Source: Palsa-504 sp963789225
GTDB lineage: Bacteria > Actinomycetota > Actinomycetes > Streptosporangiales > Streptosporangiaceae
NCBI GenBank assembly: GCA_963789225.1
Contig: CAWBKD010000023.1
Location: 1-64,000, forward strand
Direction of reading: 5' to 3'
DNA: 64,000 nucleotides
The stretch's first letter is position 1. Every line of letters begins with the position of its first letter. The notes beneath the pieces are model-generated. The model was not told where the DNA came from. It did no database searches and saw only the letters and a list, made by a program, of their open reading frames with translations. The position numbers and the translations under genes are program-made. Below are positions 44,475 through 52,453 of this stretch, one piece after another.

Positions 44475-45496
44475 TAGGACTCCATCAGGATCTGGCCGAC
44501 GTACCGCGCCACCGCGCGCACCGCTCCCATCGTGCCGGGGTAGTCCATCCGGGTCGGCCCCAGCACGCCGAGCTTGGCCAGCGGCTGGGCGGCGCTCCCG
44601 TACCCCGTGGACACCACCGAGGTGGCCTGCAGGCCCAACACCGTGTTTTCCGAGCCGATCCTGACCGTCAGCGCAGAGGGCTCGTTCGCCTCCCCCAGGA
44701 GCCGCATCAGCACCACCTGTTCTTCCAGAGCCTCCAGCACTTCCCGCAGACCCCGGCTGAAGTCGTGGGGGGCGAGGTTCGCGGCCCCGCCGAACACGAT
44801 CTTCTCCTCGCCCCGCTCGATCAGGCTGGCCAGCAGGACCGAGAACACCGCGTTGGCGTTCGCGCGCTCCTCGGCCGGGATCCGATCGGACAGGTCCGTG
44901 ACCATGGTGGCGGCGTCGGCCAGCTTGTGCCCGTCCAGGCAGGCGTTCACCACCGCGCGCACGTGGGACACCGAGGCGTCGTCCCACGGGTCCGGCAGGT
45001 CGACGGTGCGCTGTTCTACCCGGCCGGTGTCGGTGATCAGCACCAGCAGCAGCTTGGTCGGGGCCAGCGGGACGAGCTCGATGTGCCGGATCGCCGACCT
45101 GGTGAGCGACGGGTACTGGACCACGGCCACTTGGCGGGTCAGCTGGACGAGCAGGCGTACCGTCCGCATCACGATGTCGTCCAGGCTGACCGCGCCGCCC
45201 AGGAACGTCTCGATGGCGCGGCGCTCGGCGGCGGACAGCGGCTTGACGCCCGACAGCCGGTCGACGAACAGCCGGTACCCCTTGTCGGTAGGGATCCGCC
45301 CGGCGCTGGTGTGCGGCTGGGCGATGAAGCCCTGCTCCTCAAGCACCGCCATGTCGTTGCGGATCGTCGCCGGGGACACGTCGAAGTGGTGCCTGTCCAC
45401 CAGCGACTTGGAGCCCACCGGCTCGGTGGTGGACACGTAGTCCTCGACGATCGCCCGGAGGACCGTGAGCTTCCGCTCGTCAAGCACGTGTACCAC
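44474..45496 (-). CDS. hrcA: Heat-inducible transcription repressor HrcA
   Basis: HrcA represses heat-shock genes at CIRCE sites. The 340-residue protein has an N-terminal winged helix (ERKLTVLRAIVEDYVSTTEP, SPATIRNDMAVLEEQGFI) and the HrcA core. Start is GTG at 45496, or GTG three codons later (VLDERKLTVL). A CIRCE operator lies four bases upstream, so it is self-regulated. Operon: hrcA-dnaJ-rsmE. Confidence 0.95.
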   Translation of the reverse strand: MVHVLDERKLTVLRAIVEDYVSTTEPVGSKSLVDRHHFDVSPATIRNDMAVLEEQGFIAQPHTSAGRIPTDKGYRLFVDRLSGVKPLSAAERRAIETFLGGAVSLDDIVMRTVRLLVQLTRQVAVVQYPSLTRSAIRHIELVPLAPTKLLLVLITDTGRVEQRTVDLPDPWDDASVSHVRAVVNACLDGHKLADAATMVTDLSDRIPAEERANANAVFSVLLASLIERGEEKIVFGGAANLAPHDFSRGLREVLEALEEQVVLMRLLGEANEPSALTVRIGSENTVLGLQATSVVSTGYGSAAQPLAKLGVLGPTRMDYPGTMGAVRAVARYVGQILMES

Positions 45497-45500
45497 CTCC

Positions 45501-45527
45501 TTGGCACTCCCAGGGCCCGAGTGCTAA
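45501..45527. promoter_or_regulatory. CIRCE operator (HrcA binding site)
   Basis: TTGGCACTC-N9-GAGTGCTAA. Against the canonical TTAGCACTC-N9-GAGTGCTAA there is one mismatch (A to G in the left arm). It directly precedes hrcA, as expected for self-repression and heat induction of the operon. The gap between it and the hrcA start is only four bases, so it may overlap the ribosome binding site region. Confidence 0.95.
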
Positions 45528-45584
45528 GTCTATTGCGTCTAACAAGTTCCCGGCGCGCGACAGCGAGGCGAACCGCCGCGCTCA

Positions 45585-45773
45585 ATGATCTCAAAAAGGA
45601 GATACCCCGTGTGGCGCAGGCAATACGGTGCAGACGTGCTCGCCCCGGGACAGTCGGGCCGCCTGGCCAGGCGGCGCCCGGGGCAGCGCGAGGTGCCGGA
45701 GGTCGAGGCCGAGCCTGGGCTGGTCGTGGAGGACGCGGAGGGCCGGTTCTGCGGCGCGGTGGTCCGGGAGTGA
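45585..45773 (+). pseudogene. DUF3097 protein, truncated to its N-terminal 62 residues
   Basis: The frame reads RYGADVLAP-type sequence followed by VPEVEAEPGLVVEDAEGR and FCGAVVRE, then stops. This is the conserved N-terminus of actinobacterial DUF3097 proteins, which usually run to about 250 residues and stand beside hrcA/hemW. Nothing resembling the rest follows; instead a DUF4870-type membrane protein starts four bases later. A deletion joining the two is the simplest explanation. It may still be expressed as a short protein. Confidence 0.7.
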
Positions 45774-45776
45774 ATA

Positions 45777-46163
45777 GTGGAGGGTGAGCGGGTCCGCGAC
45801 TCCGAGGTGACGCTGGCCATCTTCGGCTACCTCGCGGCGGTCTTCCTTGGGCCGGTCATCCCGCTGGGCATCTACCTGCTCGGGCGGAGGGTGTCGCCGT
45901 TCACGCGCCAGCACGCGGTCATGGCGCTGAACCTGTCGCTGACCGGGCTGCTGTACGCGGTGTGCTGCCTGATCCTGCTCGGGGTGCTCTCGCTGGATAC
46001 GCTGGCCACCGCCCTGGTCGTCACGATACCGATCACCCTCGCGCTCTGGGTGTCGACGGTGCGCTACCTGCTCCGCGGGATCGGCGCGGCCAACCGGGGC
46101 GAGCGGGCCACCGCGCCCGCCTGGATCTGCGCGCGGATCGCCCGGCCGTTACCGGCCCGGTGA
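45777..46163 (+). CDS. DUF4870-type small membrane protein
   Basis: This 128-residue protein starts at GTG 45777. It has three hydrophobic segments (LAIFGYLAAVFLGPVIPLGI; ALNLSLTGLLYAVCCLILLG; LATALVVTIPITLALWV) with SPFTRQHAVMALN between the first two, a pattern of DUF4870 proteins. Function unknown. It is placed directly after the truncated DUF3097 gene, and overlaps nothing; it converges with hemW. Confidence 0.75.
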   Translation: MEGERVRDSEVTLAIFGYLAAVFLGPVIPLGIYLLGRRVSPFTRQHAVMALNLSLTGLLYAVCCLILLGVLSLDTLATALVVTIPITLALWVSTVRYLLRGIGAANRGERATAPAWICARIARPLPAR

Positions 46164-46164
46164 C

Positions 46165-47400
46165 TCACTCGGTCAGCGCGCGGGCCACGGTGTCCGCGAG
46201 CAGCCGTCCGCGCCTGGTGAGGACGATCCGGCCCTCGGCGTAGACCGCCGGGTCGGCCAGCCCATCGGCGACGACGGCCGCCGCGCCGGCGCGCCCGGCC
46301 GGGCCGAGCTCCGCGACCGGGCATCCCTCGGCCAGGCGGATGAGCAGCATGACGCGCTCGAGCTGGCGTTCGGCCCCGGATAGGACCTCCCTGGCCTGGC
46401 CGGGGCTGACCCCGGCGCCGATCCTCGCGCTGTAGGCGGCCGGGTGCCGCACGTTCCACCATCGGGTCCCGCCGACGTGGCTGTGCGCCCCAGGCCCGAT
46501 CCCCCACCAGTCGCCGCCGGTCCAGTACAGGACGTTGTGCGCGCACCTGGCCGGGCCGCCCGCGGCCCAGTTCGAGATCTCGTACCAGCCAAATCCCGCG
46601 GCGGCGAGCGCCTCGTCCGCGGCGAGATAGCGCTCGGCGAGCACGTCATCGTCTGGCGCGGCCAGTTCCCCGCGGCGCACGCGCGCGGCCAGCCGCGTCC
46701 CGGCCTCCACGGTCAGCGCGTAGGCCGACACGTGGTCGGGCCCGGCGGCGATTGCGGCCTCCAGCGAGCGCCGCCAGTTAGCGCCGGACTCCCCCGGAGT
46801 CCCGTAGATCAGGTCGAGGCTGACGTGCTCGAAGCCGGCGGCGCGGGCCCACGCGACGCATTTCGCCGGGCGTCCGGGTGAGTGCACCCGGTCCAGGACG
46901 GCGAGCACGCCGGGGACGGCGCTTTGCATCCCGAACGACATCCGGGTGACGCCCTGGGCCCGCAGTTCGCCCAGGCTGGCCGCGTCCACGCTCTCCGGGT
47001 TGGCCTCCGACGTCACCTCGGCCCCTTCGGCCAGGCCGAACTCGGCGTCGATGGCCCGCAGGATCGCGCCGAGCGCGGCCGGGGCCAGCAGCGTCGGCGT
47101 TCCGCCGCCGAAGAACACCGTGCTCACCGGGAGATCCGCGGAACCGAGCGCGGCCCGCGCGAAGGCGATCTCGGCGATCGCGAGGCTCGCGTAGTTCGCT
47201 GGCGAGACGGCGGAGCCGCCGCCGCGCCCGCCGAGTTCGGCGGCGGTGTAGGTGTTGAAATCGCAGTAACCGCAGCGGGTCGCGCAGAACGGCACGTGCA
47301 CGTAGATCCCGAACGGCCGCCGGCCAAGCCCGCCGCGCGCGCTGTCCGGCAGGCTCCCGTCGGCAGGCACGGGCTCGCCGTCAGGCGGTGCGCCAGGCAT
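46165..47400 (-). CDS. hemW: Heme chaperone HemW (radical SAM, HemN-like)
   Basis: This 411-residue radical SAM protein has the 4Fe-4S motif CATRCGYCDF near residue 38, FFGGGTPTLL and EANPESVD. It is shorter than HemN and matches HemW, the heme-binding chaperone that inserts heme into cytochromes. The extra Cys of HemN oxidases upstream of the cluster is not apparent. ATG at 47400. Confidence 0.93.
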   Translation of the reverse strand: MPGAPPDGEPVPADGSLPDSARGGLGRRPFGIYVHVPFCATRCGYCDFNTYTAAELGGRGGGSAVSPANYASLAIAEIAFARAALGSADLPVSTVFFGGGTPTLLAPAALGAILRAIDAEFGLAEGAEVTSEANPESVDAASLGELRAQGVTRMSFGMQSAVPGVLAVLDRVHSPGRPAKCVAWARAAGFEHVSLDLIYGTPGESGANWRRSLEAAIAAGPDHVSAYALTVEAGTRLAARVRRGELAAPDDDVLAERYLAADEALAAAGFGWYEISNWAAGGPARCAHNVLYWTGGDWWGIGPGAHSHVGGTRWWNVRHPAAYSARIGAGVSPGQAREVLSGAERQLERVMLLIRLAEGCPVAELGPAGRAGAAAVVADGLADPAVYAEGRIVLTRRGRLLADTVARALTE

Positions 47401-47472
47401 GCCGTCACGCTACCCGCCCAGTCACGCTACCCGCCTCCCGACGCGCTCGCGGGTGGCGGGCCAGGGGGGTGA

Positions 47473-47528
47473 TAGGGGGGACGGGCAGTCCCCCCTATGC
47501 GGGGGGTCGCCGGGGGGTAGTCCCCCGG
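47473..47528. repeat. Two adjacent GC-rich palindromes in a divergent promoter region
   Basis: TAGGGGGGAC-GGGCA-GTCCCCCCTA (47473-47497) has perfect ten-base arms, and CCGGGGG-N5-CCCCCGG (47510-47528) has seven-base arms. Both lie between the leftward hemW and the rightward DUF1707 gene. Several runs of five or six G with short loops allow quadruplex folding. No T tract follows. Confidence 0.75.
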
Positions 47529-47600
47529 GGGCAAATACAGCTTAGACTGGAAGGACCGCGTTCACGGGAGGCGCGTTTCCGCGTTGACGGGAGGCACCGG

Positions 47601-48368
47601 GTGGCAGATAACCAGTGGGAGTGGCCGGCCCAGTACCCCAGGTACTCGCCTGACCCCTCCCAGGTCCCGCCCGCCGGCTATCCCGCCACGCCCCCGGCCG
47701 GTTACCCGGTGCCGCCGAACGCCTACCAGGTTCCCCCGCCGACCGCCGCCTACCCGGTGCCCCCGGTGCCGACCGGCTACCCGGCGGCTCCGCCACCGCA
47801 GGTCCCGCAATACCAGGTCGCGATGAACCCGGCGATGCGCGCGGCGTCCACGGACCGGGAGCGCGCGGTCGACGTGCTGAAGGCCGGGTTCGCCGAGGGC
47901 CGGCTCAGCCAGGAGGAGTACAACGACCGGATGGGGCGGGCGTACGCCGCCCGCACGTACGGCGAACTGGCCGCGCTGACGGCCGACCTGCCCGCGGGGC
48001 CGTACCCGACGGCCTGGCCGGTGCCCCTGTACCAGCCGCCGCCGCCGCAGGCGGTCGCTGGCACGAACTCGATGGCCATCGCGGCGATGGTGCTCGGCGT
48101 CGCCGAGTTCTTCACCGCCGGGCTGACCGCCATCCCCGCCGTCATCTGCGGCCACATCGCCAGGCGGCAGATGCGGCTGACCTCACAGCGCGGCGACGGG
48201 CTGGCGACCGGCGGACTCGTGCTCGGCTACATGGCGATCATCTTCTGGACGGTCCTGATCGCCGCCTCGCTGGTCGGCGTCGTATTCTCGGTTACGCACA
48301 GCAGCCAGGTGTTCCCCGGGCAGGGTGGGCCGATAGGTGGCGGGGGGATACCGATCCCGCCGCCCTGA
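47601..48368 (+). CDS. DUF1707/DUF4190 membrane protein with Pro-rich N-terminus
   Basis: This 255-residue protein starts at GTG 47601, eight bases after GGGAGG. Its first 75 residues are Pro/Tyr-rich with repeats of the type GYP(V/A)PP. A DUF1707 domain follows (RAASTDRERAVDVLKAGFAE, RLSQEEYNDRMGRAYAARTY, LAALTADLP), then a DUF4190 region with two transmembrane segments (AIAAMVLGVAEFFTAGL; GGLVLGYMAIIFWTVLIA). The DUF1707 domain in actinobacteria tends to occur on membrane proteins of unknown role. It has a paralog immediately downstream. Confidence 0.82.
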   Translation: MADNQWEWPAQYPRYSPDPSQVPPAGYPATPPAGYPVPPNAYQVPPPTAAYPVPPVPTGYPAAPPPQVPQYQVAMNPAMRAASTDRERAVDVLKAGFAEGRLSQEEYNDRMGRAYAARTYGELAALTADLPAGPYPTAWPVPLYQPPPPQAVAGTNSMAIAAMVLGVAEFFTAGLTAIPAVICGHIARRQMRLTSQRGDGLATGGLVLGYMAIIFWTVLIAASLVGVVFSVTHSSQVFPGQGGPIGGGGIPIPPP

Positions 48369-48459
48369 CCCTGAGGCACCCGGAGCGGCCCGCACCCATT
48401 GGCACTCTTGGCGCCCGTCACGCGTCTAAACTCTATGAAGGCGTCCGCGGGAGGCTTAC

Positions 48460-49047
48460 GTGGCTTACGGTCCGGCTCAGGCATATCCGCCGCAGCCTGG
48501 GGTGCCCACCGGCGGCACCGGCGGCTCGGTGCCCTGGATGAATCCCGGCTGGCTGGCCGCGAGCGCAGACCGCGAGCGGGCCGTGGGGGTACTCCGGGCG
48601 GGCTTCGCGGAAGGGCGGCTCAGCCAGGACGAACTCGACGACCGGGTGGGGCAGGCGTACACCGCGCGCACCTACGGGGAGCTGTGGGCGCTGACCGCCG
48701 ACCTGCCCGCCGGGCCCTTCGTTCCCACCCACGGGCCGGTCGCCGTGGTACCGGAGAAGGCCCCGCGCCCCGCCAGCTGGCGGCCCGCCGCGGCGCTGAT
48801 CATCACCGCCCTCGTCATCTTCACCCTCGCCGCGCTGATCACCGCCATCGTCACCCGGCAGGCCCAGCCGGTGGGGTTCCAGCAGGTGAGCGTGCCCGTG
48901 CCGGTGCAGCTGATCGGGCCGCCCGGGCCGCAGAGCCAGCGGTTTGGTCTCGAGCCGGTCCTGACCCCGTACGTCGTCCACGTGGGCGGGGAGTGGAACG
49001 GGCACCGGGAGCTCGGCACGCTCGTCGGGCCGCCACCCGGTCCTTAG
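48460..49047 (+). CDS. DUF1707 membrane protein
   Basis: This 195-residue paralog of the preceding gene starts at GTG 48460 with GGGAGG upstream. A short Pro-rich N-terminus leads to DUF1707 (AASADRERAVGVLRAGFAE, RLSQDELDDRVGQAYTARTY, LWALTADLPAG), one transmembrane helix (ALIITALVIFTLAALITAIV), and an outside tail. Unlike its neighbour it has no DUF4190. Function unknown; the DUF1707 domains are about 70 percent identical by eye, indicating a tandem duplication. Confidence 0.82.
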   Translation: MAYGPAQAYPPQPGVPTGGTGGSVPWMNPGWLAASADRERAVGVLRAGFAEGRLSQDELDDRVGQAYTARTYGELWALTADLPAGPFVPTHGPVAVVPEKAPRPASWRPAAALIITALVIFTLAALITAIVTRQAQPVGFQQVSVPVPVQLIGPPGPQSQRFGLEPVLTPYVVHVGGEWNGHRELGTLVGPPPGP

Positions 49048-49089
49048 CAGGGAGCGGGGCAGTCACCACCGCTCGTTCGGCTAAATGGG

Positions 49090-50964
49090 TTAACGCTGTT
49101 TGCGGTCGGCGGGCTGCGTAGAGAGCGCCGCGACGAAGGCCTCCTGGGGCACGTCGACCCGGCCGATGGTCTTCATCCGCTTCTTGCCCTCCTTCTGCTT
49201 CTCCAGCAGCTTGCGCTTGCGCGTGATGTCGCCGCCGTAGCACTTGGCCAGCACGTCCTTGCGCAGCGCGCGGATGTTCTCCCTGGCGATGATGCGGGCG
49301 CCGACGGCCGCCTGGATCGGCACCTCGAACTGCTGCCGCGGGATCAGCTCCTTCAGCTTGGCCGTCATGGCCAGGCCGTACTCGCGCGCCTCGTCGGCGT
49401 GCACGATCTGGCTGAACGCGTCGACCGGCACCCCCTGGAGCAGGATGTCGACCTTGACCAGGTTCGCCTCCTGCTCCCCGTCGGGCTCGTAGTCAAGCGA
49501 GGCGTACCCGCGGGTCCGCGACTTGAGCTGGTCGAAGAAGTCGAAGATGATCTCCGCCAGCGGCAGCGAGTACCGGATCTCGACCCGGTCCGCGGACAGG
49601 TAGTCCATGCCGATCAGGGCGCCGCGCCGGCTCTGGCACAGTTCCATGATCGTGCCGATGTAGTCGGCGGGCGAGATGACCGTGGCGCGGACGACCGGCT
49701 CATAGACGCGGTCGACTTTTCCTTTTACCGCCCGGCCGCCTGCTACGGCATCGGACCCGCCGGGGAAGTCGCTCGGGTTGGTCACCCTGATCTCCTGGCC
49801 GGTATCCATGATCACGCGGTAGACGGTGTTCGGCGCGGTGGAGATCAGCGACAGGTCAAACTCCCGCTCGAGCCGCTCGCGGACGATCTCCATGTGCAGC
49901 AGGCCGAGGAACCCGCAGCGGAACCCGAACCCGAGCGCGTCGCTCGTCTCCGGCTCGTAGACCAGCGCGGCGTCGTTCAGCCGCAGCTTGTCCAGCGCGT
50001 CGCGCAGGTCCGGGTAGTCGTCGCCGTCGAGCGGGTACAGGCCCGAGTAGACCATCGGCCTGGGGTGGTCATAGCCGGCCAGGGGCTGCTGCGCGGGGCG
50101 GGCCGAGCTGGTTACGGTATCGCCGACCCGGGCCTGCCGTACGTCCTTGACCCCAGTGATCAGGTACCCGACCTCGCCGGCGGCCAGGCCCTCGCTGGGG
50201 ATGGGTTCGGGGGAGATGACCCCCACCTCGAGGGTCTCGTGGGTGGCGCCGGTCGACATCATCAGCGACCGCTCGCGCTTGGTGATGCGGCCGTCGACCA
50301 CCCGGACGTAGGTGACCACGCCGCGGTAGGTGTCGTAGATCGAGTCGAAGATGAGCGCCCGCGCCGGGGCGTCCGGGTCGCCGTGCGGGGCGGGCACCTG
50401 GCGGACGATCTCGTGCAGCAGGTCCTGGACGCCCTCGCCGGTCTTGGCGGAGACCCTTAGCACTTCGGCGGGATCGACGCCGATGATGTTTGCTAGTTCG
50501 GCGGCGTAGCGGTCCGGCTGCGCGGCCGGGAGGTCGATCTTGTTCAGCACCGGGATGATCTTCAGGTCGGCGCCCAGCGCCAGGTAGAGGTTGGCCAGCG
50601 TCTGCGCCTCGATGCCCTGCGCCGCGTCGACCAGCAGGACCGCTCCCTCGCAGGCGGCCAGGCTGCGCGAGACCTCGTAGCTGAAGTCGACGTGGCCGGG
50701 GGTGTCGATGAGGTTGAGCACGTAGCTTTGGTTGCCGCTGGTCCAGGGCAGTCTCACGGCCTGACTCTTGATCGTGATCCCGCGCTCGCGCTCGATGTCC
50801 ATCCGGTCCAGGTACTGCGCGCGCATCTGGCGCCCCTCTACCACCCCGGTGAACTGGAGCATCCGGTCCGCCAGGGTCGACTTGCCGTGATCGATGTGGG
50901 CGATGATGCAGAAGTTCCTGATCACCGCCTGATCGGTATGGGCTGGGGCAGGGCTAGGTGACAC
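49090..50964 (-). CDS. lepA: Elongation factor 4 (LepA)
   Basis: LepA is a ribosome back-translocase/biogenesis GTPase. The 624-residue protein starts at GTG 50964 (VSPSPAPAHTD); an open region of 78 codons upstream is repeat DNA and is not coding. Motifs: G1 AHIDHGKSTL, G3 DTPGHVDF, G4 NKID, and the LepA-specific C-terminus (KRMKTIGRVDVPQEAF). One CCGAACGAGCG core copy lies ten bases after its stop. Confidence 0.95.
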   Translation of the reverse strand: MSPSPAPAHTDQAVIRNFCIIAHIDHGKSTLADRMLQFTGVVEGRQMRAQYLDRMDIERERGITIKSQAVRLPWTSGNQSYVLNLIDTPGHVDFSYEVSRSLAACEGAVLLVDAAQGIEAQTLANLYLALGADLKIIPVLNKIDLPAAQPDRYAAELANIIGVDPAEVLRVSAKTGEGVQDLLHEIVRQVPAPHGDPDAPARALIFDSIYDTYRGVVTYVRVVDGRITKRERSLMMSTGATHETLEVGVISPEPIPSEGLAAGEVGYLITGVKDVRQARVGDTVTSSARPAQQPLAGYDHPRPMVYSGLYPLDGDDYPDLRDALDKLRLNDAALVYEPETSDALGFGFRCGFLGLLHMEIVRERLEREFDLSLISTAPNTVYRVIMDTGQEIRVTNPSDFPGGSDAVAGGRAVKGKVDRVYEPVVRATVISPADYIGTIMELCQSRRGALIGMDYLSADRVEIRYSLPLAEIIFDFFDQLKSRTRGYASLDYEPDGEQEANLVKVDILLQGVPVDAFSQIVHADEAREYGLAMTAKLKELIPRQQFEVPIQAAVGARIIARENIRALRKDVLAKCYGGDITRKRKLLEKQKEGKKRMKTIGRVDVPQEAFVAALSTQPADRKQR

Positions 50965-51060
50965 GCACGTCCGTTCCGGGGATTCAGTCGCCGCCGCGCG
51001 GCCTGGCGTTCCATGATCCCATGTCCGGTGGGGTGCCCCCGCCGGGCCCGCCGTCGCCGC

Positions 51061-51101
51061 GGGTTGCCGTGGGTTGCCGCGGGTTGCCTCGGGTTGTCGT
51101 G
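51061..51101. repeat. 10-bp tandem repeat (GGGTTGCCGY), four units
   Basis: GGGTTGCCGT, GGGTTGCCGC, GGGTTGCCTC and GGGTTGTCGT run in tandem, close to the divergent start region of lepA and rpsT. Nearby, TCGCGTCACCCCA is present twice (51148-51176). They occupy the region where the promoters of both genes should lie. Confidence 0.75.
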
Positions 51102-51200
51102 GGCCCCGAGGTTTGAGTGCGGGGGCAGGCTCGGATAAGCTTCGTCGTCGCGTCACCCCACTTCGCGTCACCCCACAGACACCCTGAAGGATCCCCACGC

Positions 51201-51473
51201 GTGGCGAACATAAAGTCTCAGATCAAGCGCAACAAGCAGAACGAGAAGGCGCGCCTGCGGAACAAGGCCGTCAAGTCTTCGCTGCGCACGTCCGTCCGTA
51301 AGTTCCGCGAGGCCGCGGACGGGGGGAACGCGGAGGCGGCCGAGACCGCCCTGCGGGCCGCCTGCCGGCAGCTCGACAAGGCGGCGAGCAAGGGCGTGGT
51401 CCACATGAACCAGGCCGCGAACCGCAAGTCCGCGATGGCCAAGCGCTACGCCGAGATGGCCAAGGCCAGCTAG
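51201..51473 (+). CDS. rpsT: 30S ribosomal protein S20
   Basis: This 90-residue basic protein starts at GTG 51201 (VANIKSQIKRNKQNEKAR) with GAAGGA 11 bases upstream. The sequence (NKAVKSSLRTSVRKFREAA, ASKGVVHMNQAANRKSAMAK) is a standard S20. Primary rRNA-binding protein of the 30S body. It is divergent from lepA and convergent with holA, overlapping the holA stop by four bases. Confidence 0.96.
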   Translation: MANIKSQIKRNKQNEKARLRNKAVKSSLRTSVRKFREAADGGNAEAAETALRAACRQLDKAASKGVVHMNQAANRKSAMAKRYAEMAKAS

Positions 51474-52453
51474 AAGCCGGCTCCGCCGGAGCGGGCGGCG
51501 ACGATGCGGCGGACGGCGCGTTCCAGGGCGTAGTCTGCGCTGGCGGCCTCGCCCTTGACCTGGGCGTCGGCCTCGGCGACGGCGTGCAGGGCGCGGGCGA
51601 TGCCCTCCGGCTGCCAGCCGCGCAGTTGCCGCCGGACGACGTCGATCTTCCAGGGCGGCGCCCCGACCTCGGCCGCGAGCGCCGCGCTGCTGGCGCCGCG
51701 AGACGCTGAGCCGACCCGGCCGAGCAGGCGCACGCCCTGCGCGAGCGCGCTGCAGATCAGCACCGGCGAAACGCCGGTGGCCAGCGCCCAGCGCAGCTGC
51801 TCTAGCGCCTGCGCGAGATGCCCCTCGACCGCGCGGTCGGCGACGGCGAACCCGGTCGCCTCGGCCCGGCCGCGGAAGTACCTGGCCACCAGCGCCTCGT
51901 CCACCTGACCGCCGGCCACGTCGGTGTCGGCGGCGAGCTGATCGCAGGCGGCCGCGAGCTCGCGCAGGTCCGAGCCAACCGCGTCCAGCAGCGCGCGGGC
52001 CGCGGCGTCGTCGGCGCGCCGGCCCGCCCGCCGGAACTCGGCCCGGATGAAGTCGAGGCGTTCGGCGAACCTGGTGACCTTCGGGCACTCGATCACCTGG
52101 GCTCCGGCGGCCTTGACGCTGGCCAGCAGCTCCTTGCCCTTGGCTCCCCCGGCGTGGGTCAGGATCAGGGCGACGTCCGGCGCCGGGTTAGCGGCGTAGG
52201 CGGCCAGCTCCCCGGCGACCTCCTTGCTCGCGTCCTGCGCGGACCTGATCACCACCACGCAGCCGCTGCCGAACAGGGACGGCGAGGTGAGCGAGTCAAG
52301 CTCACCAGCACCGAGCTCGGCTCCCTCGCGGTCGTGCACGTCCGCGTCCTGACCCGCGTCCCGGACGGCGGTCACGAGGTCACGGACGCCGCGGTCGATG
52401 AGGAACTCCTCCTCGCCGACGACGATGGTGACCGGGGCTGGGGCCGGGGCCAT
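51470..52453 (-). CDS. holA: DNA polymerase III subunit delta
   Basis: HolA is the clamp-loader delta subunit. The 327-residue protein starts at ATG 52453, overlapping the hutI stop (ATGA). It begins PVTIVVGEEEFLIDRGVRDL and has the delta-type AAA domains without a Walker A (ILTHAGGAKGKELLASVK), with a C-terminal collar (YALERAVRRIVAARSGG). The rpsT/holA pairing is conserved. Confidence 0.92.
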   Translation of the reverse strand: MAPAPAPVTIVVGEEEFLIDRGVRDLVTAVRDAGQDADVHDREGAELGAGELDSLTSPSLFGSGCVVVIRSAQDASKEVAGELAAYAANPAPDVALILTHAGGAKGKELLASVKAAGAQVIECPKVTRFAERLDFIRAEFRRAGRRADDAAARALLDAVGSDLRELAAACDQLAADTDVAGGQVDEALVARYFRGRAEATGFAVADRAVEGHLAQALEQLRWALATGVSPVLICSALAQGVRLLGRVGSASRGASSAALAAEVGAPPWKIDVVRRQLRGWQPEGIARALHAVAEADAQVKGEAASADYALERAVRRIVAARSGGAGF

